From positions 186,001 to 250,000 of the forward strand of contig JAIWZP010000003.1 in NCBI GenBank assembly GCA_025201375.1: a DNA stretch of 64,000 bases. The letters run 5' to 3'. Shown in pieces: positions 1 to 13,242 of this stretch. The DNA is from Gongronella butleri. Lineage: Eukaryota > Mucoromycota > Mucoromycetes > Mucorales > Cunninghamellaceae. Each line of letters opens with the position of its first letter. Position 1 is the stretch's first letter. The notes below the pieces were generated by a model, which was given only the letters and a program-made list of their open reading frames with translations, was not told the origin of the DNA and did not search any database. The translations under genes and the position numbers were made by a program.

Positions 1-41
1 TGCTTGCATATGACGACAACTCACTTACCGCACCCTTTTAG

Positions 42-1182
<1,141 letters not shown>

Positions 1183-1926
1183 CGCGCGCTTTTCCCCATC
1201 TTTTTTTTTTTTTTGGCAACATACATGCCTTTTTGCCACGATGATACCAGCACCCCCTTTCCCCCTGCCCTTACTCGCGTATTCACCCCCATCAATTTAC
1301 CTCGCACTTACCCTTATTCGCCTCTTTTTCTCTCCTTTGTCTGCATGATGCTTTGTAATAATCGTTAAAACCCACACTTTTGCTTACCTGTAGTCCTGTA
1401 TTTCTTCGAGTTGTTTTCTTGACCATGTCGAGTCGTCGACTTGTAACCACTTGTTATTTGTGCGTTTCGGGCTTTCGGCTACTGTACTTGCTCGTCGAAA
1501 ACAAAGTATCATACAGTATCATAAAAACTGGGGGTTATACAGTAATACAGTAATTGGGCCGTCGACGAGAAAATCGATATGATACCGTAGTGTTTCTCCA
1601 GAAATTCACAATTTCGATCCCGGCGCGCTATCATATCATATCATAAAATCTGATTTGATCATGCTGAAAAACGTACGTACAAGAAGTGGAGTACTGTAGA
1701 GTACCGTCACCTACCAAAAAAAGTGTCCCCTAGTCAATTTTTCTGCATTGCCATGTGAAAAAATTATCACTTTAATCTCATCTGTATTGATCAATAATGG
1801 CTCGAATGACATGAAACTTTGTACAAACGATGGTTAGGAGGTATAAAAAAGACTATGAAATTATAAAATGAATACAGTGAGCGGGTTTTGAAATAGAGCA
1901 AAAAAAGGGAACCTGACGCGTCACGC
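1183..1926. other. Intergenic, 3' flank of RAB4
   Basis: No gene is visible. The first part is T-rich 3' untranslated or terminator-like sequence. Further on there are several TACAGTA/TACTGTA words (about 1510-1550 and 1690) and ATCATATC repeats near 1630. The stretch ends at the left arm of the large inverted repeat. Confidence 0.5.
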
Positions 1927-2486
1927 GACGCGACGCGTACCCAAGCTTATACAATGGCCTCTGGAGACGAGTTGACATTATGAAACAATATCCCCAAATT
2001 TTTCTGAGACAATCGTGGAAGTGTCTGATTATTTCTGCCAATTCATTTTAGGGCACATGTTTCATGCCAGACCACAGCGTGTCAATTGGTCAAATTGTCA
2101 CTGTGACGCGCCAACAGGCAAAAAAGTATGGAAAAATGATTTTATCTCTAGCAAACAATTTTAATCGCGTTGTTGACTTGAAACTATGATAGTCATTTAC
2201 TTTGAAAGCCTAAGAGTGGATACTATTGAGTAGCTGTGTTTATATCAACCAGGTAGGGCATCACGGTCACATTAAGGAAATCGCGGCAAATGGCGCGTCC
2301 GACGCGTCACAGTGACAATTTGACCAATTGACACGCTGTGGTCTGGCATGAAACATGTGCCCTAAAATGAATTGGCAGAAATAATCAGACACTTCCACGA
2401 TTGTCTCAGAAAAATTTGGGGATATTGTTTCATAATGTCAACTCGTCTCCAGAGGCCATTGTATAAGCTTGGGTACGCGTCGCGTC
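1927..2486. repeat. 184-bp perfect inverted repeat with 192-bp spacer
   Basis: Bases 1927-2110 are the exact reverse complement of 2303-2486; by eye all 184 positions match. The spacer 2111-2302 has no supported coding sequence. Both outer ends read GACGCGACGCG-type sequence, and both inner ends CTGTGACGCG. Folded RNA or DNA would form a 184-bp stem. No transposase, clear terminal motif or convincing target duplication is seen, so a foldback element or a non-autonomous terminal-repeat element is only an inference. The right arm directly abuts a copy of a dispersed repeat (2487-2735). Confidence 0.95.
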
Positions 2487-2735
2487 TGAAAAACACGCCT
2501 TTTTCATTTTCCAAATGCAAATAAGTGTTCTTTTTTTTCGTTCAGTAGTGCAGAGAAGAGGAGGTGCGTCACGCATTGATGGGGTGCCGCATGCTGGAAT
2601 GCGTCAGATTCTGCGCACTGAATGGATGAGCTTAAAAATTGGACGGACGACGCAACGACGCATGGATCAATCAGTAGATTTGCATGATGTAAAATCCCAT
2701 CCAAAGTCATGAAATGGTTTTCGCTTGCCAATTTT
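2487..2735 (+). repeat. Dispersed repeat family B, copy 1
   Basis: This segment shares an ordered series of words with 18085-18445 and more weakly with 40560-40820 and 42975-43135. They include a GAAAAACACGC start, TTTTCCAAATGCAA, a CAGTGCAGAG-like word, GTCAGATTNTG, GCTTAAAAA, TGGATCAATCA and a final TCATGAAAT. No coding capacity is conserved. Copy borders are approximate. The remaining bases to 3093 hold no recognisable gene and end in the 3' flank of EDC3. Confidence 0.6.
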
Positions 2736-3093
2736 TTTTCTAGGTAATCAGCCAGCCTCATTTCAAGCAACAACATTCCTGCTCTTCTTGATCACACGAT
2801 GTGTTTCAGTAAAACGCCGTGCGCAGCCTGGCACATTGTCTTTGTCAGAAAGCATGCAAATGGCAAAAGACCATCTTCTTTGGAGAAAAAAAAAGTCGCA
2901 ATTGAAGAGTGAAATCCCCTTTATGTACTCTTTAGGGAACGTGGGTGGATGATTCATTGACAACAGTATCTACATCTAAAAGCTAGGTGTGCAAGCTAAT
3001 AATGAGGGGAAGGTGATGAAATAAAAAAGACAAAAAACAACAAATGCAGAATAATGCAATAATGAAAAAAAGCCAAAAAAAAAAAAAAAAGAA

Positions 3094-5170
3094 TCATACA
3101 TAGGCCAGCGCCATGACGAAATGGGTGCCCCAAGGGAGGTCAGGCTTCTTGAGTCCTGCGCGTTTCCAGCACTGCCGCGGGAAGCCGAGATCGATGAGAT
3201 ACAGATCGCCCGTGACGTGCGGGGCGATGCAGCCGGTTTTTGGCGCGGCGAGACAGGCGGTCCACATGGGCCGGATGACGCTCGTCGGGTGCTGCGGGCG
3301 GCCCGTGCCGGCGTCCATGCCACTGGGGAAATCCACGCTCAGGATGGGCGCGCCATCATCATTGGCCCACTGGATCATGTCGCCCAGGCTCAGGTACGTG
3401 CTGCGCTCCTCTTGCAGGTCCGACAGCTTGGTCTCGGCACCCAGCATCGCGTCCACAATCAAATCGGCCTTGCCGAGCTTTTGCAGACCTGAGAGAGAGA
3501 GATAAAAAAGAATTAAGGAAAACAAGCTCTAGCAGCGTTTTTTTTGATAGCTTTGGTTGGTCCACTTTTTTTTTTTCTTTTACCTTCCATGCCGTGATAC
3601 ACGTAGCAGCCCATGGTGGCCAACAGGCTCTTTTGGCGTTGGACGGGCTCGGTGGCGGCCATGTCGCCTGAGGCCATGCAGACGCTGACTTTGTGGCCGT
3701 GGTTGAGCATGTGGCGCGCCGTGCACAGACCGTACGCGCCGTTCATGACGTGGCTGACGAGGATAACGACGTGCACAGGGTGCGCCTTGGTGCGCTGGAC
3801 TTGTTGCTGGGCAATGAGCTGCAGCACAAGCTGACACAGGCCACGACCGCCATTTTCAACCAATTGATCCTCGGGAAAGCCAAAAACGGACACTAAAGCA
3901 AAGCGATGAAATCAGACCCAAAAAAAAAAAAAAAAAAAATGCATCAAAGCACGTTGCTCTCGATTTACCACACTCATGCTCCGCGTGAGCCATTTGGAGA
4001 GGCGACACGGTGGGGCAGGCGGCCTTGTCATTGACGGTGATGAGCGAGGCGTACGGCACAGACGCACGACGTGGTGCTGGTGGTGCGGATGGCGGCGTGA
4101 CAGACGCGTCGTCGCTCTCGTCGCCGACGGTATCGGGATTGGACTGGCTGACGCGTCGTTCCAACACGTTTTCGCTCGGCAACAAGTTGATCTTTTTTGG
4201 AAGACGATTGATACTGACAAGCAATGTCTCTGCATTTGTCTGGTCGGCCTCCTAATCATGTAGCGCGGCATAATCAGCTTTGCACTCTCTCTTTTTTCGA
4301 CTTGTCACGCTTCTTACTCTGATTTCCGCAAACACCTTGGCCTTATCAAACATGTCCAAATTAGCCTGAAAGTCGAATTCCTGGCTAATGTAACCCTTGA
4401 CGTCCTCGCTTGCCCAGTCGTTTGTCTCGATATATTGTCGCTGGCGCGTGCGGCGTCGGTCAGCTAAAGAATTTTAAAAAAAGTACGTTCAATGGCTTGG
4501 TGCCAAGCGAAACAAGGATCAATGGCTGCTTACTTGTGGCACTAGTCGACTTTGAAGGCTTCACCTGGGTAAATTGAACAAAATGAGCATGAGATGCGCG
4601 CGGGACATGGACGTGTGGCATGTGAATATTTTTTTTTTACCTTTGGCGACTTTTTTCGTCGCGGAGACGCGGCCGCGAGATGCTGGTGGTCGATGGGCGG
4701 CGACAGATGGCCATTCTGGGTATTTTCCGCTTGGGTGATCGTGGTGGAGGGGATATGCGGTGGCGTGGATTGCGATGCGGTGGCCGGTACAGGCACCGGC
4801 ATGGGTGGCGCGGGTGCTGGAGCAGGTGCAACAGGCGCCATTGTCTCGGCGGGAGCAGCCGCAGGCGGCGGCGCGCCGGCCAGAATGTTCAGGTCGGCAA
4901 TATCCTTGCCTACAACACCATACACAGGCGTGTGGAGTGCCGGCTGGCCAGGGAAAAAGAGCAAAACTATAAAAAAAAGGCGGTCAAACGGTAAGAAAAA
5001 AAAAAAAAAAAAAAAAACAAGAACAAGCGCGAGCTGTCGCCGCTTTTTTACTTACCTTGATGCAAGGTCATCTGCTGGGTGACAGGATCAATAGCAGCCA
5101 CGGTGCCATGAAGTCTGATCCCTGAGTGTAGCGTGAGCGCGACCTGGTAGCCTAGAAACGAGTCTCCCAT
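3094..5170 (-). CDS. EDC3: Edc3-like enhancer of mRNA decapping
   Basis: Edc3 is a cytoplasmic P-body scaffold that binds Dcp2 and promotes decapping. Seven exons on the minus strand (5056-5170, 4641-4966, 4534-4564, 4318-4463, 3969-4251, 3584-3892, 3094-3488) join to 534 residues. Order: an N-terminal divergent LSm domain (about 1-70, starting MGDSFLGYQVALTL and ending in the DIADLNIL strand), a Pro/Ala-rich linker, the FDF motif (EFDFQANLDMFDKAKVF, about 185-205), then a YjeF_N Rossmann-like domain (about 220-530) with VDAMLG and SVDFPSGMDAGTG motifs. This LSm-FDF-YjeF_N order is diagnostic for Edc3. The start is chosen because LSm homology begins within a few residues of it. Exon 3 is only 31 nt. 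The gene is divergent from the bHLH gene. Confidence 0.92.
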
Positions 5171-5768
5171 AAGAACAGTTGAAAAGAAGAGTGAAAAAGA
5201 GGGAAAGGGAAAGAGGCAAGCGAGCGAAACGAGCAAAAAGGGAGCCCCGGGGATGCGATGTCGCATTGGCAAACGAATTTCAATCTCCGCAGGTTCTCAT
5301 TGGTTGTCATGCACACCAAGCATCACAAAAAAAGATGCACCTGCACTCACGTTTTGCACACAGGCCACAAGAATGTCTTGTTGCACATACGCATGGCTCA
5401 TTGCACAGCCATTGGTGAAGAAGGAAAGGGAAGAGATGCGGGGGCGACGGAAAAAGTGGCTACATTTTATGTGCAAAATGCTCAGATGACAAGAAAAAAG
5501 GCGGTCAAAAGGGCAAAAGCGGAGTTTGGGGCCTTGAGTTGGGCCTGGACAAACGATTTTTGTTTGATGTCTCAGTTTTTTTTTTTTTCTTGGCTGACCC
5601 TTTCTCTCTCTCTTTTTTTTTTTTTTTTTTTTCTCTCTCTCACTCTTTTTTCTCTTTTTCATTCACGTTTCGCTTCCTTTTTACACTATTGTTCATTCTT
5701 TTTTTGCGTCGTCGCCTCCACTTGCTTCGCTTTGTTTACGCCTAGTCCCTCTTTTCGCTCTCGCTTGA
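5171..5768. promoter_or_regulatory. Shared upstream region of EDC3 and the bHLH gene
   Basis: About 600 bp separate two divergent start codons. The half near the bHLH gene is a strong pyrimidine tract on the plus strand (runs of T broken by CTCTCT, about 5575-5710). This pattern recurs directly upstream of many start codons in this window. No TATA box can be assigned with confidence. ORFs across the pyrimidine tract are low-complexity and not coding. Confidence 0.45.
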
Positions 5769-7695
5769 ATGGATTTCAATTCGTTTCATATGAACCACGG
5801 GCAGCATTCGACGCCGCCGGCCGTGGATCCTCAAGGTGGCGAGTTCTTTGACTTTATCGACCCTCTCCACTTTCCCTCGGGGCTCGTCGATACACACAGC
5901 TCTTCCAATGGCATCCACACCGTCGCCTCGGACATCCTGTCGCCCAATGTTAATTTAAACGAGTTTCAGACGCCATTGCAGCACCCAATCTCACACGACG
6001 CACTTGAGGACGAGGTAAGACAAAGGCGACAAGAATAGAGAATGGGGTGAGAAAAGAGACAGAGAGAGAGTAAAAAGGGGAAAGAGCGTTTAAAATGCCC
6101 TGTATAAAAAAAAAGCAAAACTTTAATGATTCCATTGTAATTCTTCTACTTTTTATTTATAATAGGAATTCTTCACGCCACTGATTTCACCGGCTATACC
6201 ACCCAATTATTACACAAACTTGCGTAGCGACACGACGTTCTCGCCATTGACGTCGCCAGCACTTGGACCGCAGATGCCCGTGGTGACGAGCCTGTCATCG
6301 TATCAGCAGTCGTCTGCCGAGCTCCAAAAGCAATTGGATATGATTGAGCAGCAGCAGCAGCAGCTGCGTACACGCATGTCGTCGCCCAAACAACTGCCAT
6401 TGCTTCATCAAATCCACAAATCGTCGCAAAATCAGCAAAATTCGCCACAACAACCACCTGCACCGGCGACACCGTCGCTTCTCATGAAGCTTGGCGCGGC
6501 CCATTCGTCAGCACATGCCCCTCCGGGCAACGACGACCCTGTGGATCAAATGGAAGCACTGCCCGCAGCCATCTTGCCGCCCCAGCAACAACACCGATCA
6601 CATCAATCACATCAACAGCATCAACAACAACATCAACATCAACAAGCGCATGCTGCAGCAGCCACCATGGCCACGCCGCCTTCGACATCGTCGTCACCTG
6701 CTCTTCAGCCCCAATTCCACCACCAAAGCCAACCATTGCCTTCCGCTGCTGCCAAGCCCGCGCCAAAACGGACGAAATCCACCAGTTCGCAACCCAAGCG
6801 CCGCCGCATCTCGCATCCACGCTCGACATTCACTCCCCCGGCCTTGCGGCCCCAGCAGTCGCAAAATCAGGCGCCGCATCACCATCCAGGTGCGGCGCAC
6901 GTGTTTCCTGGCCATGGAATGGCCGCCGCGCTCGTTTCACCCGCCGCATTGCGTCCCCATCCGCCACCGTCCCCATTGTCGGGCCCCATGGTCTCGCCCT
7001 ACTCGCACCCAATGGTACGCCACCCAAGCTCAGGCACCATTACCACCACAACAAGCAGTAACAGCAGCACAACCACCAGTGGCAGCCTACAACCCAATAA
7101 TAATCGCATCACCGCTAGTCCACGCGCACTCAAGCCGCTGATTTCGCCGTCGCTCGCACCCAATCGCAACCAGGGCGTCGATGAAAAGGAGGCTGCCGCG
7201 CTGCTGGCCAGCAAAAGCAATTACGAGACGTTGCGCGATGGGCGCGCGAAATCCCTGGGCATTGATTTCTCGACAAATATCCAGTCGTGTGTCGAGAACC
7301 GGCGGTCGCAGCACAAGGTCGCCGAGCAAAAGCGGCGTGACATTCTCAAACAGAGCTTTGACGCGCTGCGTGCCGAATTGCTTGGGACCATTCTCAAATT
7401 CACCGAAGATCCCAAGAAAAAGCAAGATCGTGAGAAGCGCGTCAAGCAGATGAGCAAAGTCGTCCTCTTGCAGCATTCGTACGACCATCTGATTGATCTC
7501 AAGCACGACAATGAGCGCAAAGATGCAAAAATCGCCAAACTCACAGATCAGGTGCGCTCGCTGCGCCGCCAATTGGGCATGGACCCCGTCACCGTGCAAG
7601 AGCAACAAGAGGCCATGGAAGAGGCAAAGCGACAAGAAGAACATCGCCAGAAACGATGGAAAATCCTCGACGAAATGGTCACGGACCCTGCTTGA
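5769..7695 (+). CDS. bHLH transcription factor with Gln/His-rich regions
   Basis: Two exons (5769-6014 and 6166-7695) give 591 residues. The C-terminal third holds a basic helix-loop-helix domain (about 458-550). The basic region reads NRRSQHKVAEQKRRDIL, with the His-Glu-Arg positions expected for E-box (CANNTG) contact. Helix 1 is followed by an unusually long charged loop (FTEDPKKKQDREKR), helix 2 (VVLLQHSYDHLIDL) and a short leucine-heptad coiled coil (KDAKIAKLTDQVRSLRRQL), which suggests dimerisation. The N-terminal 400 residues are low-complexity, rich in Gln, His, Ser and Pro, with a basic patch KRTKSTSSQPKRRR that could be a nuclear localisation signal. The domain is clear; the exact orthologue and target genes are not. 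Confidence 0.85.
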
Positions 7696-8354
7696 CACTA
7701 GAAAAAGAAAAATTGACACGCAGTGCGCCATTTATTGTTTTGCTTCTCGTTTTTCCTCTCTTGTACAATATCCCTCACTTTTTCTTTTTTCCCTCAAACA
7801 CCACACTCGGCTTTTTGCTCCAGAAAGGCCCATTTTACATCTTTTCTTTACATTTTGCATTGTCTTGTCCAGACATTTTAATCCCCCCCCCAATTCGCAT
7901 CTTTTTTTGTCACCCCTTTTGCCAAAATAATACAATCGACCAATTTGTCAATCGTCTCCATAGTCAATTTGTTTTCATTGGGTCATGGATGATGAGGCAT
8001 TTCAGCCGAGTGAGTGACCCTGCTCCTGCCCCTTGGGCCCCAAGCGAGAGTCACGGGATTTAAGTTGTGTGTTGCAGTGCATTCACTTTTTTTTTTTTTT
8101 GCAAAAGATGGGGTGAAAGTGGAGTTGGAAAAAAAAAGAGACAAATGGAGCACTCCGCCCACCATTTTTTTCCCTCTTTTTTTTTTTGCTCTTTTTCTCC
8201 CAGTCGTGTCGCTTTTTTTTTCTTTCCTTTGTCTTTTTCTCTTTTTTACTTTTTTTTTTTTGAGCCGGTCTGTTCCTTTCCGTTGCTCGTCCACCACCCC
8301 TCCCTCTCTTTTGCCGCTGTTAGCCCCCTTTTTTGGTTCGTTTTCCTAGATCTT
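7696..8354. other. Intergenic, kinase gene upstream region
   Basis: This is the 3' flank of the bHLH gene followed by a T- and CT-rich tract (about 8080-8330) in front of the kinase start codon. ORFs here are homopolymer artefacts. No other element is recognised. Confidence 0.4.
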
Positions 8355-10258
8355 ATGGGCTTTTTCCAATCCATCTTTCAGCAAAAGCACCATAGCAACA
8401 AGCAAGCGACACCGGCGGTGTCTGTAGCGCCCGCGGCATCGCTAGCACCAGCTGTCAACCCACTCCAGCCAACGTCTTCCAACGAAAATGGCGTTTTTGC
8501 GTCTATTCCAGCAGTTCCAGCGGTTTCAGCGCCTGCTCCGCCGAAACCACCTCCCGCCGCAGCCTTTGAACCTGCGCCGGCGGCGTCAGGTGGCGGTGGC
8601 GGTGTAGTTGGTGGTGGTTGTGGGGCAATTGCGCCGTCCAGCGTGACAGCGCCTGCGCCATCGTCGATTTCGTCGGCGTCGTCGCCAGTGCGGCGACCCT
8701 CGGTAGCGACCACCAATGGCAAGCGATTCCAAGTGTTCCCGGATGGATCGCACGCACACCACCTCACGATGCCGGCACCCAACCGGCTCACGGGACTAGT
8801 CGAGGGGCTGCTTAATCGCGAACGCTCATTCCGCCTCAATTGGGGCGACAAGAACAAACATCCGTCCGAAATGGACCCTGCCGTCAAGGAGGAACGCAGC
8901 GCCATCGACGCCACCCTTCAGCGCATGCCGTCCAATTCCTCACTCGCACAAAAATGGGGAACATGCCAGGAAGTCATCGGCCGCGGCGCATTCGGCGTCG
9001 TGCGTGTCGCACACAAAACAAGCTCCAATGATGGCGAGCGACTTTATGCCGTCAAGGTAACAAAAAAGAGAAGCAGAAATAAAAAAAAGGGGGGGAATCG
9101 CGTCGCGGGGGGTCAAAGCGCGCTCGTGTTGTGCGTAAAAAAAAAAAAAAGAAAGAAAGAAAAGAAAAAAAAGGAAAAAAAAAACAAGCTGCATCTCACG
9201 CAGCCCTATTTTTAGGAATTCCGCAAACGCCATGCCGAATCGCCCAAGAATTATGTCAAGCGGCTGACGTCCGAATTTTGCATTGCGTCGACGCTGCACC
9301 ATGTCAATGTGATTGAAACCCTGGATTTGCTGCCGCTCACAGAGACATCGCCCATCTATTGCCAGGTCATGGAATTTTGTGATGGCGGCGATCTGTTCAA
9401 TCTCATCTACGACTGCTCCGACCGCGGACTCGAGGTCCCCGAGGCCAATTGCCTCTTTAAACAATTGATTCTCGGCGTCGACTATCTGCACAGCATGGGC
9501 ATTGCTCATCGCGATCTCAAACCAGGTAAAAAAAAAAAAGAGAGAGCGAAAAAAAAAATGGAAGAAAAAAGGAACATTTGGTCGCCCGAGTGGACCCTCC
9601 CTTTTGTTTGTTTCTTGTTTTTTTATTTTTTCTCTCTCTCTCTCTCTCTTTTGCAGAAAACCTGCTCCTGACCTCGCAGGGCCGCATGAAGATCAGCGAT
9701 TTTGGCTCTGCCGAGTGCTTCCGAGTGTCGTGGGACGAGCCTGTGATGCACAAGTCCAAGGGTCTGGTGGGCTCCGAGCCGTATATTGCACCCGAGGAGT
9801 TCCTTGTAGATGAATACGACGCGCGCAAGGTGGATATTTGGAGCTGTGGGATCATTTACATGGCCATGCGCACGGGCAGCCATCTATGGCACGTGGCCAA
9901 GCATGGCGATGACGAGGCGTACGACCGGTACCTCAAATTCCGCCAATTGGTCGATGACGAACGCGAAAACACGCGTCGTGAGCGCCGTGCACGCCGACAG
10001 ATGCTCCAGGATCAAGGTTTGGCCGTCGATGACACCACCCTCGACAAGGAACTCAGCGTCCTCAAGGCACGCGAGACCATCAAGCGCAAGGCAAAAGAGG
10101 GTGGCTACGATTTGCTCGACACCATCGACTTTGCTGCCAAAAAGGTCATTTACAGGATGCTCGATCCTGGGCCCGACAAGCGCGTCCTAACCTCAGACAT
10201 TGTCAAGAATGATTGGTTCAAAAGGATCGTCAATTGTCAAGCTCAAGATGCCTCATAG
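8355..10258 (+). CDS. Ser/Thr protein kinase of the Hal4/Hal5/Npr1-like family
   Basis: Three exons (8355-9056, 9216-9525, 9657-10258) give 537 residues. A Ser/Pro/Ala-rich N-terminus of about 200 residues precedes the kinase domain (about 200-530). The glycine loop IGRGAFGVV, catalytic lysine YAVKV, catalytic loop AHRDLKPENLL, metal-binding SDFGSAE and YIAPEE are all present, so it should be active. The long charged insert after subdomain X and the wording GSEPYIAPEEF are typical of the fungal Hal5/Sat4/Npr1/Ptk2 group, which regulates ion and nutrient transporters at the plasma membrane. Assignment to that group is by pattern memory; the exact member is open. Start at 8355 is the first Met after the pyrimidine tract; the open frame upstream is poly-Phe/Ser artefact. 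Confidence 0.88.
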
Positions 10259-11795
10259 CCCTCCCCCCTTCCTTTTTTATTTTATTTTATTTATGTTTTA
10301 TTCTTCCTTTCTCGATATACCACCAATGCACACAGAGCCACCCCTGCACGCACCCATCCTTTTTTTTTCGCCCTTTTGATCCATCCAATGGGCACCCAAT
10401 GGGCAATTGCCTCCCTTTTTCGGTCTTCCTCTCCTCTATGCTGCACTCTCTCACACACAAACCCCTTTCCTTTCTTTTTTTTTTCTTTTCCCTGCATCCT
10501 CCCGTTCTTATTTATATTTTTTTCTGTGCCATCTCCTCTTTTATTACACGTCTAAATTGTTAGATGACGCGTTACTAGTGTTTTTTTTGGGGGGAAAAGG
10601 AGGGGGAGGGCAGATGGATGAGGAAAATGGATCCATTTTAGCACTCACGGCATCATTGGGGACCACGCGCCCTAGCATGGCTACATCATCCATGATGTAG
10701 CCAATGGACCCACGCATCATCCCCTTTGGGAGAGGTACATTTTACCCCTATTTTCGCTTTTTTACACACCCCTTGTCTTGATTTTCCAATTTTTCTTGCC
10801 TCCGTGGCCACCCAATCCCCCCCCCTCCTCCCGGGAAAAAGGATGTATCCCGCGTTGTGCGTGACGTTGCCCGCGCTCGCGCGCTTCTTTAATAAAGCGA
10901 GCAAAAGTGCCGAAACAAGCGATCGGCCTGTGAATAGAGTTGGTCGGAGCAAGGTCGTGGATCCCTTTGGTTTCTTTTGAATGACATCACCCGCATGTGG
11001 GCTTTGAGAACTTTACCTCACCTTTTTTGGATGTTGCAGGTGGTACAAAGGACCAAATGACAGAATTTAGAAAACAAAAGACTTGATGACGATGGGGAAT
11101 GGGGGCTGGTCTCTGTTTTTTTTTCTTTTTTTCTTTTTATGAAATCCTCCTTGTTGGAATGAACAAAAGGAAATTGGGTAGAAAACAACACGCTGGCCGG
11201 CTAAAGCGGGCAATTTTCTGGAAAAGATCGTCAGTCTCTTTAGAAAAAAAAATGATGCAATGGGGCTCAATGGGCAGCTGAAGCGGGCCAGGGAGCCGTC
11301 TTTTTTTTTTTTCTTTTTTAAAAAAAAAAGCAGGAGGACTTCTTTGATGTCGGGCAGGTTTGGCAAAGTTGAGGGGAACGCAAGGAGAGTGATTGGCTGT
11401 GGAAACAGCCTAAAAAAAAATAAAGCAAGCCAAAAAGGCAAGGCGTGACTTTTTGCGCTACAGCGCTAAAGAATCATTTTCTACAGCGCTCCCTTTTTTT
11501 TTCTTTTTTTTTCTTTCTTCTCTGTTCTTTCCCTTGTTATTTCTATTTTCGTCCTCCTCTTCTTCTATCCTTCAGACACCTGTTTTTTTATTTTTCTCAA
11601 CGCCTTGATATACCAAACAGGTAACCTCTAGGCCTTTGTGTCGCCTTGACTTGCTTGTCTTGCCCCCCGCGCGTCCGCTCACATTGGTTTTCGCTTTCTT
11701 TCCCTTCTTTTTTTTTTGTAGTGACTTGATATTACAGCCTCGCACCCCCTTTTTTACTCTTTCTCTAGCCTCCCCCTCCCCTCTTTTTCACAACG
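10259..11795. other. Intergenic region between kinase and FYR genes
   Basis: About 1.5 kb without a supported gene. The first 300 bp are T-rich 3' flank. A perfect 12-bp palindromic hairpin lies at 10678-10703. Mixed T- and A-runs at 11300-11330 and CT-rich promoter-like sequence from about 11490 lead to the next gene. ORFs such as 10726-10980 have no family features. Confidence 0.4.
10678..10703. repeat. Perfect 12-bp palindrome with 2-nt loop
   Basis: TGGCTACATCAT at 10678-10689 is followed by CC and the exact reverse complement at 10692-10703. It lies about 420 bp past the kinase stop codon. It could be a hairpin in RNA or a dimeric factor site; nothing more can be said from sequence. Confidence 0.6.
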
Positions 11796-13196
11796 ATGGG
11801 CACCTGCTCCATGAAAAGTATTCCCGTGGAGGAATATGTTCTGATGAAGCGACGACTAGATGAAATGGCAAAGGTACAAAAAAAAAAAAAAAAAAGTGAA
11901 AAAAAAAGAAAAGGAAAAAAAAATCGACACTTTTCGCCCCCTTTTTTTTTTTTTTTGCTTACACTCGCGCTTTCTCATTTTCAGACAAATGAACATCTTA
12001 CCAATGATTTGGATCAGGCAAACAAACGTCTTCGTCGACTCGCCCACGAGAAAAAGTACCACAAAGCAAAGAACATGGGCGAGTTTTTGAGATGCAATGG
12101 CTGATTTTTCGTGTTTTTTCCACCCCTTTTTTTTTATTTTTTTATTTCTCAATTAGCATTTTGCTCGACCGTATCAGCACACAAAACAGCAATGACGACG
12201 TGTTAACGGCGATCAAAAACGAGGAGCTGACGCCGACGCCGCCGCCATGCGGCCGCAAAGATCTGCACATGCTTGATGCACAACCACCGCCCTCTCTGCT
12301 GGGCAATGGCACGTCGGGGTCGTCGTCCGACTCGAGCAACGATCCATCAACACCCGTGCCAGCCATGCAGACGACATTGCCCAGCTTGTCGGCGTCCATC
12401 ACGCTTCCATTGCCCCAGCCGGGACTCAAAAAGCCTATTCCCCTGCCACCCACATCATCGCTGCTGCCACCACCACCGCCGCAAAACGGACCAAACGCGT
12501 CTTCGTCTTCCGCCTCCCTCATGCCCACCACATCGATATCCACCTTGGCACCGCCAACGTCCTCCCATCCAAACATGACAACCACATCACCGCCTCTCGG
12601 GGCTCCACCACTACCTCCCTCGGCCAATGCCACTGCCAATGGCTCTGCCACCACCTCGACCACCACCACCACCATACGCAATGGCTCCGCTTTCAAAGAC
12701 GTGTCATTGTTGTTCGTCAAAGCCGCCACGGGCCATACGGATCAAGACCCTTACACCAACAGCAGCAGCAATACCAGCGTGTCGCCACCGCCATCTCTCG
12801 ACGCCACGGGCGCCAATTGCACCATGGTGCCCTCGTCACGCCCAAAGCGCATGCGCAGAGGCAACCAGGAACCAAAACTCAGACGCGTCCAACCCCTTCA
12901 ACGCGATCGCACCGGCCGTTATTGCTTGCCCGTCCGCGTCGGCATCCTCACTGTTCACGCCCTCGGCAGAATCGTCCCACTCACCACCTACCACAATGAT
13001 CGTTATATATGGCCACCAGGCTTCAAGGTCAGCCGGTAAGAAACTCTGCTTTTATTTTTTATTTTTTAATTTTGATTTTTTTCGTTCATTCACTCCATTT
13101 CATCGCCATTTTTTAGGACGTACCTGAGCATGGTCAATTTCGACCAAAACACTGTGTATACTTGCACCGTCGAAGAAAATGGCGAACAAGGCCCAC

Positions 13197-13242
<46 letters not shown>

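Noticed and set aside
1853..2041. 62-residue minus-strand ORF over the left arm of the inverted repeat
   Set aside because: No family match, crosses the arm border, and is explained by the repeat.
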